The notes under the pieces: generated by a model
The model's database searches: none
What the model was told of the DNA's origin: nothing
The model's input: only the letters and a program-made list of their open reading frames with translations
Shown here: positions 1-12,600 of the stretch, piece by piece
How positions within the stretch are numbered: position 1 is the first letter of the stretch
Layout: every line of letters begins with the position of its first letter
Translations under genes and position numbers: made by a program
DNA from: Lagopus muta
Lineage: Eukaryota; Chordata; Aves; Galliformes; Phasianidae
Assembly (NCBI RefSeq): GCF_023343835.1
Contig: NC_064442.1
Span: forward strand, 17,532,501 to 17,596,500
Direction of reading: 5' to 3'
DNA length: 64,000 nt

Positions 1-505
1 CCTCCATGCCAGAGTCACTGATGAAGAAATTAAAGAGCACCGGTGCCAGGGCTGACCCCCGAGGGACACCACTCATCACTGCTCTCCACCCGGACACCGA
101 GCCATTGACCACCACCCTCTGGGTACAATCTCACAGCCAGATCCTCATCCATTGAACGGTCCACACATCAAATCCACCTTTCAACTTCTGAGAGAGGGGT
201 GCTGTGGGGGACTGTGTCAAAGGCCTTACTGAAATCCAGGTAGATGACATCAGTGGCTGCTGTTATGCCATCACAGAAGGCACTGTGTTGGTAGGACCTG
301 CCCTTGATAGCTGCCTCATAGCAGCTCCCTCCCTTTCACGTGCCATAGCAGAGCTTCCAGGAGGATCTGCTCCAAGATATTGCCCAGCACGGAGGTGAGG
401 CTGACATGTCAGTAGTCCCTGGGTTGTCCTTTCTACCCTTCTTAAAAACAGGTGTCAGATTCTGTATTCCAGCGTACCTTTCGGGTCTGCCCAGCAGCAG
501 CTCAG
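1..505 (-). mobile_element. CR1 LINE fragment, reverse transcriptase region
   Basis: The plus strand shows the complement of a CR1 ORF2 segment. On the minus strand I can read remnants such as TPVFKKGRKDNPG near the start of the RT domain. The copy runs off the left window edge towards its 3' end. It matches the CR1 at 54.97-55.5 kb closely, without that copy's microsatellite. Reading frames are broken. Confidence 0.85.
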
Positions 506-1481
506 CTGTGTACGATTCCCTTGTTTTTGAATGAAGGGCAAACAAATTTAAAACTCCATGAATGATTAGAAATCAGTCTAGCTTTTCTTCACTTTCTAGT
601 TTGTATTGTAAATCAAAGCAGTAATCTTTCCATGCTTCTGGGTCAGAGATTGGCATTTCGTTATCATCAGCTGCAGCTTTCATGTGTTTCTGGTGCAGAT
701 AGGAGCTGCCCTTTTACCAAAGTGTTTTGCTGATCCGGTTGTGTGTGGGTTTGCTCTTGGCATGGGGTAAGCATCACAGAGATGGCCAGGCTGCAGAGAG
801 CTGCCACACCGAGACCCAGCACTTCGGTGGACGCACAAGAGTTGTCCCTCTGCATCTGGCAGCACAGGTGACAGGGCAGCCAGCTCTGCCTGCCCACGCA
901 GCCGTGGGCCTGTCCCCCAGGAGTGCTCATTACCGGCTCTTCATTAGCAGCTGCTGTGCTGAGGAAGGCCTGCAGGGAGGCTGGAGGCAGTGCAAGCTCC
1001 AGGCGCTGCTGGGGAGTGCCTGTGCTGTCCGTGTTCCCAACTTGAGGTGCTGGTGAGCCCTGTGTGTGTTCTTGTTGGAAATGACGTGTGCTATAATTCC
1101 TCTGGCAAAAAATATACTGTGAGTTTGCTTCTCAGGAGCAGTGGGGAGTTCAGGTGGTGGCTTTTGGAAATCCTTCCTCACTATTTGTGCAATCATTTCT
1201 ATTTCTGTGAAAATGCAGTTTCTGTGAGCACCCTAAATTTGAGCTGAATTTGAGAGTTTGTTTCAGCTGAGGTGTAATTCTAATAGTCAAAGCTTCATTC
1301 TGGACCGACCACATTTCCCTGGAATTAATCCTTTCTTTCGAAGTTCTTGAGACTGATGTTTTGATGCTTTGATATAGGAGCAGTGCTTTGCAGTTGGGGC
1401 CCACCTGAAGCCTGTGTGGAAGGGAATTGGGCTCATTCAGCAGTGAAGGATTCATCCAGGTGTGCCTGTGTATTTCCTATA
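506..1481. other. Intergenic, nothing recognised
   Basis: Unique-looking sequence of mixed composition between two CR1 fragments. I see no splice-bounded exon, RNA gene or simple repeat. Confidence 0.5.
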
Positions 1482-1690
1482 CAGAATCATCACAGAATGG
1501 CTTGGCTTGGAAGGGACCTCAAGGATCTCCAAGCTCCAACCCCCCTGCCACCATGCTGGGCTGCCAACCTCCATATCTAATACTGCCCAGGGCCCCGTCC
1601 AACCTGGCCTTGAACAGCCCCAGGGATGGGGCATGCACAGCCTCTCTGGGCAGCCTGTTGACGTGCTGGTGGTCACTGCCTTCCGATTAA
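1482..1690 (-). mobile_element. CR1 3' end fragment
   Basis: The plus strand starts with the complement of the CR1 tail (AGAATCATCACAGAATGG, then CTTGGAAGGGACCTCAAGG) and continues into the CR1 3' UTR (AACCTGGCCTTGAACA, GGGATGGGGC). 5'-truncated, as is usual for CR1. Confidence 0.9.
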
Positions 1691-4600
1691 ACAGCAATGA
1701 CCATCCAGTCAACAAGAAGAAGGGTCCCATTGCAGAGCAGGAGTAACTAGTGACAAGTGTGCATCAGCACTCCTTTCCACAATGCAATTCTTATCTAAAT
1801 GCAAGGCTGCTGGGTTGCTCTAATGGCAACAGCGTGTCTGACTCGAGTTGTGATTGAATTTGGTACAAATCAGCGCATACAAAGGAGGCATTTTGATGCA
1901 TAAGTAACATCTTTCTACGAGAAGGAGGCTCCTCTTCTATTTTTATTTTGCCACAAGCATCTTTGTGAATTGTAACATGCTTTTATTGTGATAAATCTGT
2001 TGGGCAAATATTCTTCCAAACAGGCTTTTCATCTTCCCTGACAGCGGGAGGTCCTACCCTCAGTGTGTGGGGAAGTGGGAGCTGCTGGTGCCTGGGTGTC
2101 CTCGGCCTGGTGCTGCTGTGAGTCATGCCTTGCCCTTGTCATTCCCCTGCTTCCTGAGCTGCTCGCTCATCTTTCTGAGCGCAGGATGTGGCTGGCTTTA
2201 TTTGGAATGTTACAAGCAACCCTGCCTGAGTTAATTGACCAAGACAAATTTTGTTAAAAAACCTTGACATTAATAATGAGAAATAAGAGCTGGGAGGTAA
2301 AACACATGCTCTTTAGGCAGGCATTAGCAGTGCTCCCACCCTTCCAGTCTCCTCCTGAGGTAGTATGGCAGAGAGCTTAGGTCAGTTAGTTTTAAAATTA
2401 ACTTCTAGTCCTCAAGGCAGCCTTTAAATAGTGCTTGAGCTGTGACTGTTGCTAGTCTTTTCAGGCAGTCCGAGGATGTGAGCTAAGGAAGGATGGAAGA
2501 GCAGAGTGGTGCAGGAGATCCATAGCCATGAGGGTGTGAGCCAAGCAGGGATGAAAGAACAGAGAGGTTCAGGACACCCAGGGAAATCCGTAACCACTGG
2601 TGGCTGCTCTCACAACTGACCCAGGGCAGATCCTTCATCTCAATATTCCTCCCCCGGGCCATACAAACTGGGCTGGGATGTGGAGCTCCAGGTAGCACCA
2701 GGAGTGGGGACGTCCCCTCTTAACCAAGAGATGGTCTCCCTGTGCAGCCCTACCCTTTGCAGCCCCAACCTGTCTGCTTCTCGCCTGGGTGATGTGATGC
2801 AAAGGGATGTTGTTCCTGCTCCTCTCTCCTTGAACGCTGCCATGCTGCTGTAGCCATGCTCAAAAAACAAAAAAAGCCCTTTGAGGAAATGTTATCCCAC
2901 TTTTCTGCTTCTAGCCCCGAACACATTAGTGATGAAAACGTGCACATGAAACAGCAACAAAAGGAGTATCTTAATTTGCTTCTGGGAACAGAAGTCTGCA
3001 CCTGAGGATGGCTCCAAAGTCACGGTGCTGCCCTGCTCCCTGAGGACGCTGTGCTCCCGTGCCTTTCTGTGAGGATGTGGGCCTTGCAGGTGATCCATCA
3101 GCTCGTATCTTTTCTGAAGTGGCAGGGCTGCAGCCGTACATCTCTGATCGATACCGCCCAACCTTGACATGGAATCAGTCACTCGTAGCCTGCTCATTAC
3201 TGCTGGCTAACCGTTCGCCTGCAGCAGCCCCTTAATAGCCTTCCCTGACTGCTGCCGAGTCACAACAAGAGTGTTTAGCAGCCTTATTTACATGCAGCAT
3301 TTCACCAGTCTCTGCTTCCTTGTGCTCACAGCCCACCATCTGCTCCGGAGCCTCAGAGGAGATGGGGAGTGTGGAGCAGTGTGGAGCGTGGTGCCAGCCT
3401 TGTCCCCGTGGTGATGGGGGGCCTTTCCTGCTGGGGGCTCCTCGAGGCTCAGCCACAGCCTCTGTTTGTCCAGGAGACTTTGGCATTGTGCTTTGGCTTT
3501 TATTCTCGAGCTGAAGTAATTTTAATCGCAGTGATTTTAATCCGCTGTGTGTTTCAGCCTTCTCTATGTTTACAGTCTCCAAGGGTGGGAAAGGGTTCAG
3601 GAAGTTCTTCCTAGAGAGCAGCTTTAAAATGGCAATTTATTATTTATAAGCTGGGGGGTGGATGAGGTCTGGGAATGGAGTTCCTGCGAGTCTATTAGCC
3701 AGGCAGGTTGTGCTCTGTGTCACTGCAAAGGCTCTCCTTGATATCCGCAGCAAGGTCTTAGACTTGACTCCTGACCTTGGTCATGAGCCATTAATGATCT
3801 CTGTAGAAAGAAATACACTGACACATGCACTTTGGGGGATATATGGTACATCTGCTAGCATGCCATTGATTTACATGAACAAACTCAGAGTACAGCTTTT
3901 TTTTAACTTTTTTTTTTTTTTTTTTAAAGTGACTATTACTTAAACTGAAGAGTAAATTTCAGCCTTGGCCTCTGTTTCATGGGAAGAAACAATTGCACCC
4001 TTAGGAGCAAGGATGTGGATGATGGCAGGAAGTGATGTGCAGTGTGGGCAGTGTGGTGGAGAAGAACCTGACCTGGTGAGGAGGGCAGGGTAGCCTGTGC
4101 ATGCCTGCTGCTTGCTGGTGGCATGGGAACCCCATGCTCTGGCACTGCAAATGCCCAGAGCCCAGTTGCAGCCCTGCCTCACGTTTCTGGCATTATTACT
4201 TGGGGTTAAGCTGATGTCACTGAAGTATGAAGCATGATGTGAGGAGATCAGCACTGTGCATCAGCGTGGAACTGCTCCTTTCTGGGACCCCCATCCCCAG
4301 TGCTGCGGACTGATCCAAGGAAGGAGCTTGAAAATGTAACCTTTAGCTTCAGAACCTTGCAGATGATCTTTAATGCATCAAAATGGGATTTGGGAAGAAT
4401 GTAAAACAATTTTGGAGGTTGAGGTCGGCATTACTGTGAACTGATTTAGGAACATCCTTCTCTCCATGAATCTCCTCCTGTCTTTCCTTGACTATCAGGC
4501 ACCACATACTGAACGGGCATGCAGCTGCTTTGCCCAGCCAGAGCTGGCATCTTCACCTTCTGCCCCAGATAAGAGTTAGCTTCTGCCTCTGGACCTCTTT

Positions 4601-5040
4601 TTTGCCATTTACCTGCCTCAGTCCCCATCTGATTTGTGTCTGCATAGTGCTTTCAGGAATGTGGCTCCTCCAGTTCATCTGGGGCTCTCTTCCCACATCA
4701 GTTGCTAATGAAGGAGAGTGTTGTGTTTCAGGGTAAGATTTGTTTCCCCTCTTGGCTGCAAGAGATGAATATACAGTTCACAAGAGTGGACTTTGTGTTA
4801 TGTTCTCTCCATGTTCTCTTGCATACGAATGTGGCTCCAGAGACAGACGACAAGGGCAGCCTGAAATGGCTTTGCAAACTGCCTTCTGCAGCTCAGCTGA
4901 AGTTATTTATCCCACTTTCTTCTTTAAAACTAAAAATTTAAAAAAGAGAGAGAGAAAATCCCTCTCTCCTCTAAGCTAGAATTAGCAGTTGAATTTTCTT
5001 TTGTGGGCATCCTGATGGAGCTGTAGGTGTCCCTGTTCAC
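1691..5040. other. Intergenic, AT-richer unique sequence
   Basis: No gene recognised. It holds an imperfect tandem duplication at 2477-2595 (listed separately) and a T-rich stretch at 3898-3926. The rest shows no feature I can support. Confidence 0.5.
2477..2595. repeat. Imperfect tandem duplication, about 58 bp x 2
   Basis: Two adjacent blocks each begin GTGAGCyAAG and continue through GGGATGrAAGArCAGAG-like and TTCAGGA-like sequence. They are clearly related but diverged by roughly a quarter, so the duplication is not recent. Confidence 0.5.
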
Positions 5041-5109
5041 TGCAGGGAGTTGCACTGGATGGCCTTTTGTGTCCCTTCCAACTCGAACCACTCTGAGTCT
5101 GTGATTCTA
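5041..5109 (+). mobile_element. CR1 3' tail, sense on plus strand
   Basis: Reads like the CR1 3' end in sense orientation: a TTGCACTGGATGGCC-type segment, GTCCCTTCCAACTCGAACC, then a terminal TGTGATTCTAA remnant of the octamer tail. Very short 5'-truncated copy. Confidence 0.75.
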
Positions 5110-6160
5110 AAAAGTGGGAGTTTCCCTGTGGGGTGAAGTATCTTGAATGCATCTTGACTTGTTGGATCTTGCACATTTCTCTGGATTTTGTTTTCCTTAA
5201 AAAACAAGGTTTTTTTTTTTCTTCTTCTTCTCCCCCCTTGCTCCCACCCCACTAATCATGCTGACCTTGCTGATGAGGCTTGAGACTTGAGAGGGAAATC
5301 AAATGCACCCAAATTCTACTGGTTGGTTTTGTATTCTGACTCCAGAGTCAGAAACTGAGCCATCAAGTTCTTAGGCTTCCGGTCTCCTTCACAGTCCTAG
5401 CAGCTGGAATCGTGCTCCTACCTGCAGGCTGGGTGCACTGAGATCGGTAGAGATGCACCAGTATAGGTAACATAGTTCTGGGATATAGTTGTCATCTTTC
5501 ATCTGAGGCCAAGGTCTGTGCAGTCCTGGTGGTGCAGGGAGATGCATGACATCAAGGTCTGAGAAGCTGTCTAGTCCATCTCCTTCTCAGCCTGACCTCA
5601 GCCCCTCCTGCTGCAGTAATCCAGATGCAATCAGTCTGGCACTTTCAAATATTTATGAATCCTTGATGGATATTTTTTTGAGGTTTGAAGTTGTAGCTTT
5701 CATGGAATCTGGTTTGATTAGCTAGAAAGTCAATATTTTCATTGTGCTGTGTCTGAGGTGCATTAATTCTGGCGCAGACAGCAGCAATATCAGTGCTGCA
5801 GTACTAATGGCTCTCTGCCTTCACCGACTGGTGCTTATGTAGTCTGGGATGAGCTTGGAGCGTGTGGAGATGCCTTGACGAGAAGCTAATAAGGCAGTCC
5901 AGCTCATGGTGGAAATTGGCCAAGGCAGGCAAGGAAAAGGCCCACAGTGATGTTTGGGAATCTGCAAGATGAGGCACTGAGACTGCCTTTCTTTCCAAGT
6001 CATGTCTTCCAGCACATCCAAACAAAGTAGATTGCTCTTTACCAGAACTCCCATTAACTTGTCTTAAAAGAATGTGACACCTTCAGCAGAGTGAATCAGA
6101 ACCTCGTGGGACCAGACCTTTATTCTTCCCAGCTGATGCAAATACCAGATTGATAGGTGA
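5110..6160. other. Intergenic, nothing recognised
   Basis: Begins with a T/C-rich tract (5209-5234) of T10 followed by CTT triplets. Otherwise unique-looking sequence without a supported gene. Confidence 0.5.
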
Positions 6161-6245
6161 GCAGAGTTATCCTTGTCTTTACAGATGAGGAAACTAAGCC
6201 ATAGGGGAATTGTATGATCTCAGCAGAAGCACAAACAGAATCTCT
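6161..6245 (-). mobile_element. MIR-like tRNA-derived SINE relic
   Basis: The plus strand contains TTTACAGATGAGGAAACT followed by AAGCCATAGGGG and a degenerate CAGAAGCACA, matching the complement of the MIR/CORE-SINE 3' region as I recall it (TTTTACAGATGAGGAAACTGAGGCACAGAG). Such elements predate amniote divergence and survive in birds only as scattered relics, so this copy is either very old or retained. Confidence 0.6.
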
Positions 6246-9224
6246 TTGTTACTTTATGCCACGACAGTCATTGCCAGAATTGGAGAGCCCACTTCTCCTT
6301 TTCACGTGTCTCACATTTGTCCTGAACCAAGCAGCTGCCATGCTGATGTGAAACGGATGAACAGGCTGACCAAGGGCATGCCAGCTCTCTGCTGTTAGTG
6401 CTGTCAGTGGCCAGAGCTTCCTGTGCTCTCAGGGTGCGTATCTGGGCACCTTGAGTTGCACATTACAGTGAATGTGTCAGGGGCTGGGTGCTTCAGTATC
6501 CTTCCAGGGTTAAAAGCCTGCAGCACAGCACTGTGTTCCGAGGAATTTCCATTACATCCACATGCCGTGGTGTATTTCTGTCAGATTAGGTAGCCCAAAG
6601 ACGCCCAGCTGTTTGCAGCAGGTAATGTTTATGATGACTTGTGTTCACCAGAGGGGCTGGGCTGGCTGCTGTGTGTGGATGAGAGCCCTTGTGTGAGGCA
6701 CAGTGGTGCTCTGTGATGATTGAGCGCACCGTGGCCAGCGCTGCATCCTGGAAGGCAGCCTTACATCTGCCAGGGGGTCCGTGGGGAAATGAAGGCCGAG
6801 GCTGTGAGTCTGATTTCTCCTAGATCTCTGTAGGCAGGACACCAGCCTGCTGTGGTGGTGCTAACAGGATTACTCGGCAGTTAGGGATGCAGAGCGTGTT
6901 GCAGCTGAGCTCCCTGCACGCTGCGGGCTTCAAGGTAAGGCCTGTCACACTGCTGCAGTCTGGCTGAGAGGTGAGGGAAGGTGTGAATAACTGAGGTGCT
7001 GGCACTGTTTGCAGGCTGGGGTGATCTGAGATCCCGGTGTTAATAGAAAGCGTTGATCACAGGTTCTCTGACATGGTAGCTTAAAGGCAACAAGGGATGC
7101 AAGGAGGTGTAAGCTAAGAACTGAACTGACTGTGCCAATAGCATCACTAACCGCTGGCTTTCAGCACTCAAAGTACAATTTTTGTGGTGAATTTACATAT
7201 TTTCTATCTTACATTCAGCTTCCATTGTGGCCTGCTAGCTGCAGGCTCATCTTGGCAATGATCTAGGCAGCCCTTGTGGTACTGGCATCCATGTGAGTGA
7301 CAGGAGTGATGACAGTCCAATTACAAACTTCATAGGCTTTCTGGTCATGTTAAGTGTGCAGCAGTAATAACCAAGCTCTCCTGAAGGAGGAAATGCAGTG
7401 GCAGGCTGCAGGGCCTCACTTGGCTGATACAAGGGTGTCAGATGCTGTGTTTCTCCTTAGCCTGGAGGGATGTCCAGATGGGCACATACAGCCCATGGTA
7501 CGTACCAGTAAGGTGGCAGATCCTCATAGTTTCATGCTGACCACAGAGATGCTAATGCCTTCGATGGCTTGATCTTGCTCCTGTCTTTGTGGTGTCTGAT
7601 AAATAATAGCCAGTTCATCTTATGCTCTGTCTCTTCCCATGACCTTTCTTAAATTTAGTCAAGTTCCCTATACACAGATCGTGTTGCCCTTCGTAATGAA
7701 GAGAGCTGCCCTGGAATGACCCCAGCTCACACTGATTTCTGCCTCAATACTTTATTCCTGACTTTATCATGGAATAAGACAGCGTTCAATCATGCTCCAC
7801 AGGGTACTAGGAGCCCGTGGTCTGGGTGATGTTCTGTGTAATCTGCCTTGTCAATACCCATTGCTCATGTCCACGGCAGTGAAAAGGGTTTTGCCTGCTG
7901 ACTGGATGCTTCTGAACCTGAAGTGCAACACCGACTCCTTCCACATCCTGCTTGTCCTGCTTTCCTTTCAAGCGTCTGCTTTCCATTCAGGGTTCTTGGA
8001 GCACGTGGCAAACAAGTATTGTACCCCAGGAGATGTACAGACAAGGAGTGCGGTGAAGGATTCCCTCATGACAGGTGAAGGAAGTGCCATTCTACAAAAG
8101 CAGCTGTGGGGGGCACTGCCATCTATTCCTCTGCCTTAGCTGTTGGATCATGTTCCCATCAGTCACCTCTATAGGAGCCAAATCAATCCATTGCTACTTT
8201 ACAATCTTTTATGCAATTGGCTGCCGAAAGCAACTCTTTTGGGGAAAATAAATGTCACTTATATGGAAGCTCTGCTTTCTTACTCAGGCAGTGAATGAAC
8301 TTACCTGGAACATAAGGGTTCCCAGGGCTGCATGGTCTTCTTCCTAAGCAGCTTGTGCCAAGATAACCAAATGCAGGTTTGGAAGTCAGAGAGGAAAGAC
8401 CAGAGGTTACAATGGATGCAAATGGATTTCTAGCCCCAAAGGCTAGCAATATAGCATATTGCAAGGGCTTGGCTTTCCAGAAAGTGCCATGTCTGGGTCA
8501 TTATTTTTGCAAGGGATGTGTGCTTTGATTGCTTCCAGTGGCAAGCTTGGTCTTGCAGTGATTGTAGGTTAAGGTGGCAAGCAGGGGAGAGGAAGAACAC
8601 CTGACAGCAGAATCAGGTGCAGCTGGTGATGGAAAGGCCTTCAGGCAGTTGGGACAACATTATGAAACATGTGTGGCATGCACAGCGGTCAGATCTAGTA
8701 TGTGCTCAGCTGTCATCATTAGCATGATGTGCTGCTGGTGTAGGAACACCTTCCCTGCTGTTCTCGGAGGGGATGGTGAATATGCCAGTTACGACGAGGT
8801 GACAGTGATGCAGTAGATAAAGAGCAGTCTGGGTTGGGAATTCATGTTTTCTGATCCTTCACAGTGCCCTTTGAGCTTGATATTGATTCTGTTTGCAGGC
8901 AGCTTGGGAAGGGATGCCCTGGATACTTGCCAGCCTGATGTAATGTGCAAAGTTTTGTGTGGACCTTGGGCACTGCTGTCATGGGGTCAAGAACAAGAGG
9001 TGCCAGACCCCTTGCAGCATTGATAGCTTCTGATATGCAAGACTAGTGAAGCAGTAGTCCCTGAAAACTTGTTTTCTTGTTCTTAGACAGGCTGATAATT
9101 CCTGCCTGAGAAAAAAAAATAAATCATGGCCCTGTATCTGCCTGAAGAGAGGATGAAGTTCAGGCTGTCTCAAGCTACCAAAATGTCATCAGTCTAATCC
9201 TGTCTTCTGAAAGTACCTGAACTT
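6246..9224. other. Intergenic, nothing recognised
   Basis: Unique-looking DNA with no recognised coding exon, RNA gene or young repeat. A few open frames of about 60-115 codons have no recognisable protein similarity and no matching splice signals. Confidence 0.45.
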
Positions 9225-9665
9225 CTTCCCACCTTCATGTCGCTTGCACATTTAATAAGTTTGGGTTTTGCTCCATCATCCAGGTCAGTAGCAAAAGCCT
9301 TCAACAGAGCAGAGATATGACAGACCCCTGCAAAATCCTTAAATCAGCAAGTCCTTCCTTTGTGGCAGATGAGGCTGCTGATGCCTGCCCTCTTCACGTG
9401 GTTATCTGAGCAGTTTCATACCTGTCCTGTCACAGCTTCTCCTAAGACCATATTTCCCTAGCTTATGGGAACAGCAGGCAGGACAGTGTCAAAAGCCTTT
9501 CTGAAGCTGAGATGTTTGACAGGTAGTGCTGTCTGTGCCGAAAGCCTGTTTCCCTGTTATAGGAGGAAGGTAGATTGGCTTGATGTGACTTGCTCTTGAC
9601 AAATCCATATTGGCTGCAACTCATCTCCTTGTTATCTCATTGATTTTTTTGGAGGGCTTGGAGTT
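9225..9665 (-). mobile_element. Ancient CR1-like LINE fragment (RT region)
   Basis: The plus strand resembles a heavily mutated complement of CR1-type reverse transcriptase: GTGTCAAAAGCCTTTCTGAAG corresponds to the conserved KAFDTV-type segment, and CTTGACAAATCCATATTGGCT to the following conserved block. It is far more diverged than the other CR1 copies here and indels break any frame. Confidence 0.6.
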
Positions 9666-12600
9666 GGTTCCTTGGGAACAGAGCAGCGTGCAAAGGAACA
9701 CGAGCTCCCTGTCTGCAGATACACGAGGTGTGTGTTGACCATTGCCACTGAAGCCTTTCTCACTCCTGGTTCCCAAATTGCTTGTTGCTTCTTAGCACCA
9801 AAATGGTAACGGTGTGGTTATCTGTGTACCCTTGATATGGTTTTGTCACACCCTAGTGGCCAGATAGCACAGTGGTTGTGGATACAGTGCTGCTGCAGCT
9901 TCAGGGTTTTTTGCTTTTGCTGTTGCCTTTTGCTCTTCCATGGGAAGGTTTGGTCCAGCCATGTGGAAGCCTGGGTTTCAGTCCCCCCTTGCTCACAACA
10001 TGCCTGGCTATCTCCTTGTGGGCTCCCAAGTCTTCCCACCTCTGTTCAGAGCTGTTGGCTGTTGAACAAGTGGATGGTGAGCCTCTCTCTGCTCCTGTAG
10101 CACAAGTTATTTTCTCCTGTCTTAGAAAGGCTGGTGCTTTTTTTCTCCCATTAAGGGGCTTGGGTAGGAAGACAGGATGAGATGCAATTTCCACGGTCTC
10201 TGTCCTGTGAGCTCCCACTGAATACATGAGCTGCTTTCTGGCGCTGTAACAACGATGCCAGCAAAAATAGCCTTATGGAATCAGCACCAGTTCCTCCCCA
10301 ACTTGGAGGAGACTTGGCTAAGACTGTTTGCTTATTGGGCTCCTGTGGCTGCGTTGGGATCACCAGTGTTTAGCATCTTCAGTGAGGAGTCTTAGGCTAG
10401 TAGTGCAGCATGCAGACTCCAAACCTGGGGCAGAGGGAACTCTCCTCACACCTCAAGCTGGGGGCTTGAGGCCAGGAGGGTTTGATGCTTGGGCAGTTGC
10501 CTCCTGCCTTAAGGAAAATGAGAGGAGGGAGGTTACCCCATCCTGAAAAAGGCACATCATGCTGTTGTGTGTGAACAGAGCTGCTCTGACTTGCTGGTGA
10601 ACACAGTCACTGTCACAAGCTCCTTAGTGGCTGTTTCTTTTTTAGAGCTTCCTGAGCAACAGGGATGATGAAAAATGTTCTTTATGGTCTTTGGGTTACG
10701 AGCACCTAAGGAGGCTCTGGTGTCTCAGTTGTTAGACCTCTTTTGCATTCTCAGTAATTGAGTCTGAAATCTTAGGGCTGCTAACATGTCCGTGCCGGCA
10801 TTGAGCTGCCCCAGTGGGATTGCTGTGCAGATGGAAGCCTTCTCTCCTTGTACAGCAAACCATGCTCAGGTCTGCTGGCTACTTGTCCTACTCCCTTCCT
10901 GCTACAGGGTGTTCTGCTGTACTGAGAGCAGGCTGCTCCCCAGGCAGGTGTCTGAGTGGTTGTATTTGAGCTGGGAAAGAGCAGAAGCTGTCCTAGGACC
11001 TTTAACATCTGGAAATAACTGGAGATATGGGGAGGCTGCTTCAAATTCCCATCAACCTATCAGAAGAAAACTGCTGAATTGGTGCCCTTTCTTTTATGGA
11101 AACCATGAACGTGTTTTCTCCTTACACATGTTTAGGAAGTCAATGTTCTTGTGATCCCATGTTGCTTTCCTTGCAGAGCTTTTATCTCACCTTTGTCTTA
11201 TGTAAGGAATATAGCTGAATTCTGATTTCCCATTAATGGAACTCTTGTGCTCTTGCCCTCCTCCTCACTTTGATCGTGATATCTTTGAATATTTGTTTCT
11301 AAAGTGTCTGAGTAGAGTGGATGGAAGAGAAGATATCCGAACCAGAAAGTTAAGCACAGGTTTTTCTCAACAGCTTATCTGCCTGTTCACAACATGCATC
11401 TGTCAGTTCTCACACAGTTCTAGGTGAGATTTCCATGTAGGAGATCTGCTGAAGGTCTGAGTGTTTCACCTGCTGCCTATGCTGGCTCCAAGCTATTGCA
11501 AGGAGAGGCTGGGGGGCATGGGAGTACTGTCAGATAGCACTGGTGAGTGATAGCTGGTGGTGGCTGTGCAGCCAGACACCCAGCATCAGAGCTGCCACGC
11601 TCATCGGGCTGTGCGTGCCCAACCTGGGCTCCTCATGGTTCCAAACAGCCCAGAGGTGTGCACAACCACCTTTGTTGTAAGGGTTTTTGATAGCAGATGA
11701 TGTGCTGAGAAGCAGGCTGGCCATTTTCCCAGAGCTGGAAGTGGCTGAAGCTGGGGTGTGGTGGGCAGCGGGGCAGGAGGAAGGCGATTCTGTTCTTTAG
11801 AGACTCAGAAATATAACCAAGCCTGGGGCTGAGCAGGGTGTGCTCTTTCCTACCCAGATCTCTAATCAGAAACAAATCCTGCAATTGTATCAGCTGGAAA
11901 CTCTGAAGCTTCCTGCTGTCCACTGAATGGTAAAAGAAGGCTCGGTTCCTGGCCCTGCTCTGCTGACACTCTCTTGGTTTTCCTCTCCTCCTTAGCCACC
12001 GGAGGGCAGGCAGGATTCCTGTAATTACCAACTACTGCGGAAGAAAAGCACCGGAATAATTAAAAAGCAATTAATGTTTGCACTGCTGGATCTGCTGTGG
12101 CATTGCTCTTTCCAGTTGCATGCTCTGCCTCTGGTTCCCTCGCCACCTACTTCACTTTGTAGATTTTCCTTTATCAGTTGCTTTTCATTTTCATTCGAGC
12201 TAGCTGTGAGAGCTGAAGTTCAAGTTCAGATTAAGTTACTGCTGAGACGTGCTTTGCTTGGGGGGATCATGGAGTTGGCTGTGATGTGTTGGCTGCCAGG
12301 TAAGGCAAGAGAAGGCAAAGCCTTTTAGCAGGCTGCGATCAGACAGAAGCCTCTGTGTCCCAGGGCTGGAAATACTGCTGCAGGGTCAAACGCTCCTAGG
12401 CTCAGCACTACACTGGTGTAACCATTACAGCTTCATTATGGAACTGGTTGATCCTTGGTGAACTGGAGCTTCTGGATCAGCACTGTAGAGCTGTCAACAC
12501 TGGTGAAGATTCAAGCAGCAAGTGGAGAAGAGCAAAGACTGTTGCCAGTGGTGCATTTCAGTCTGATGCAGGTCCTGAGCGTAGCAGAGAGAAAAATTGG

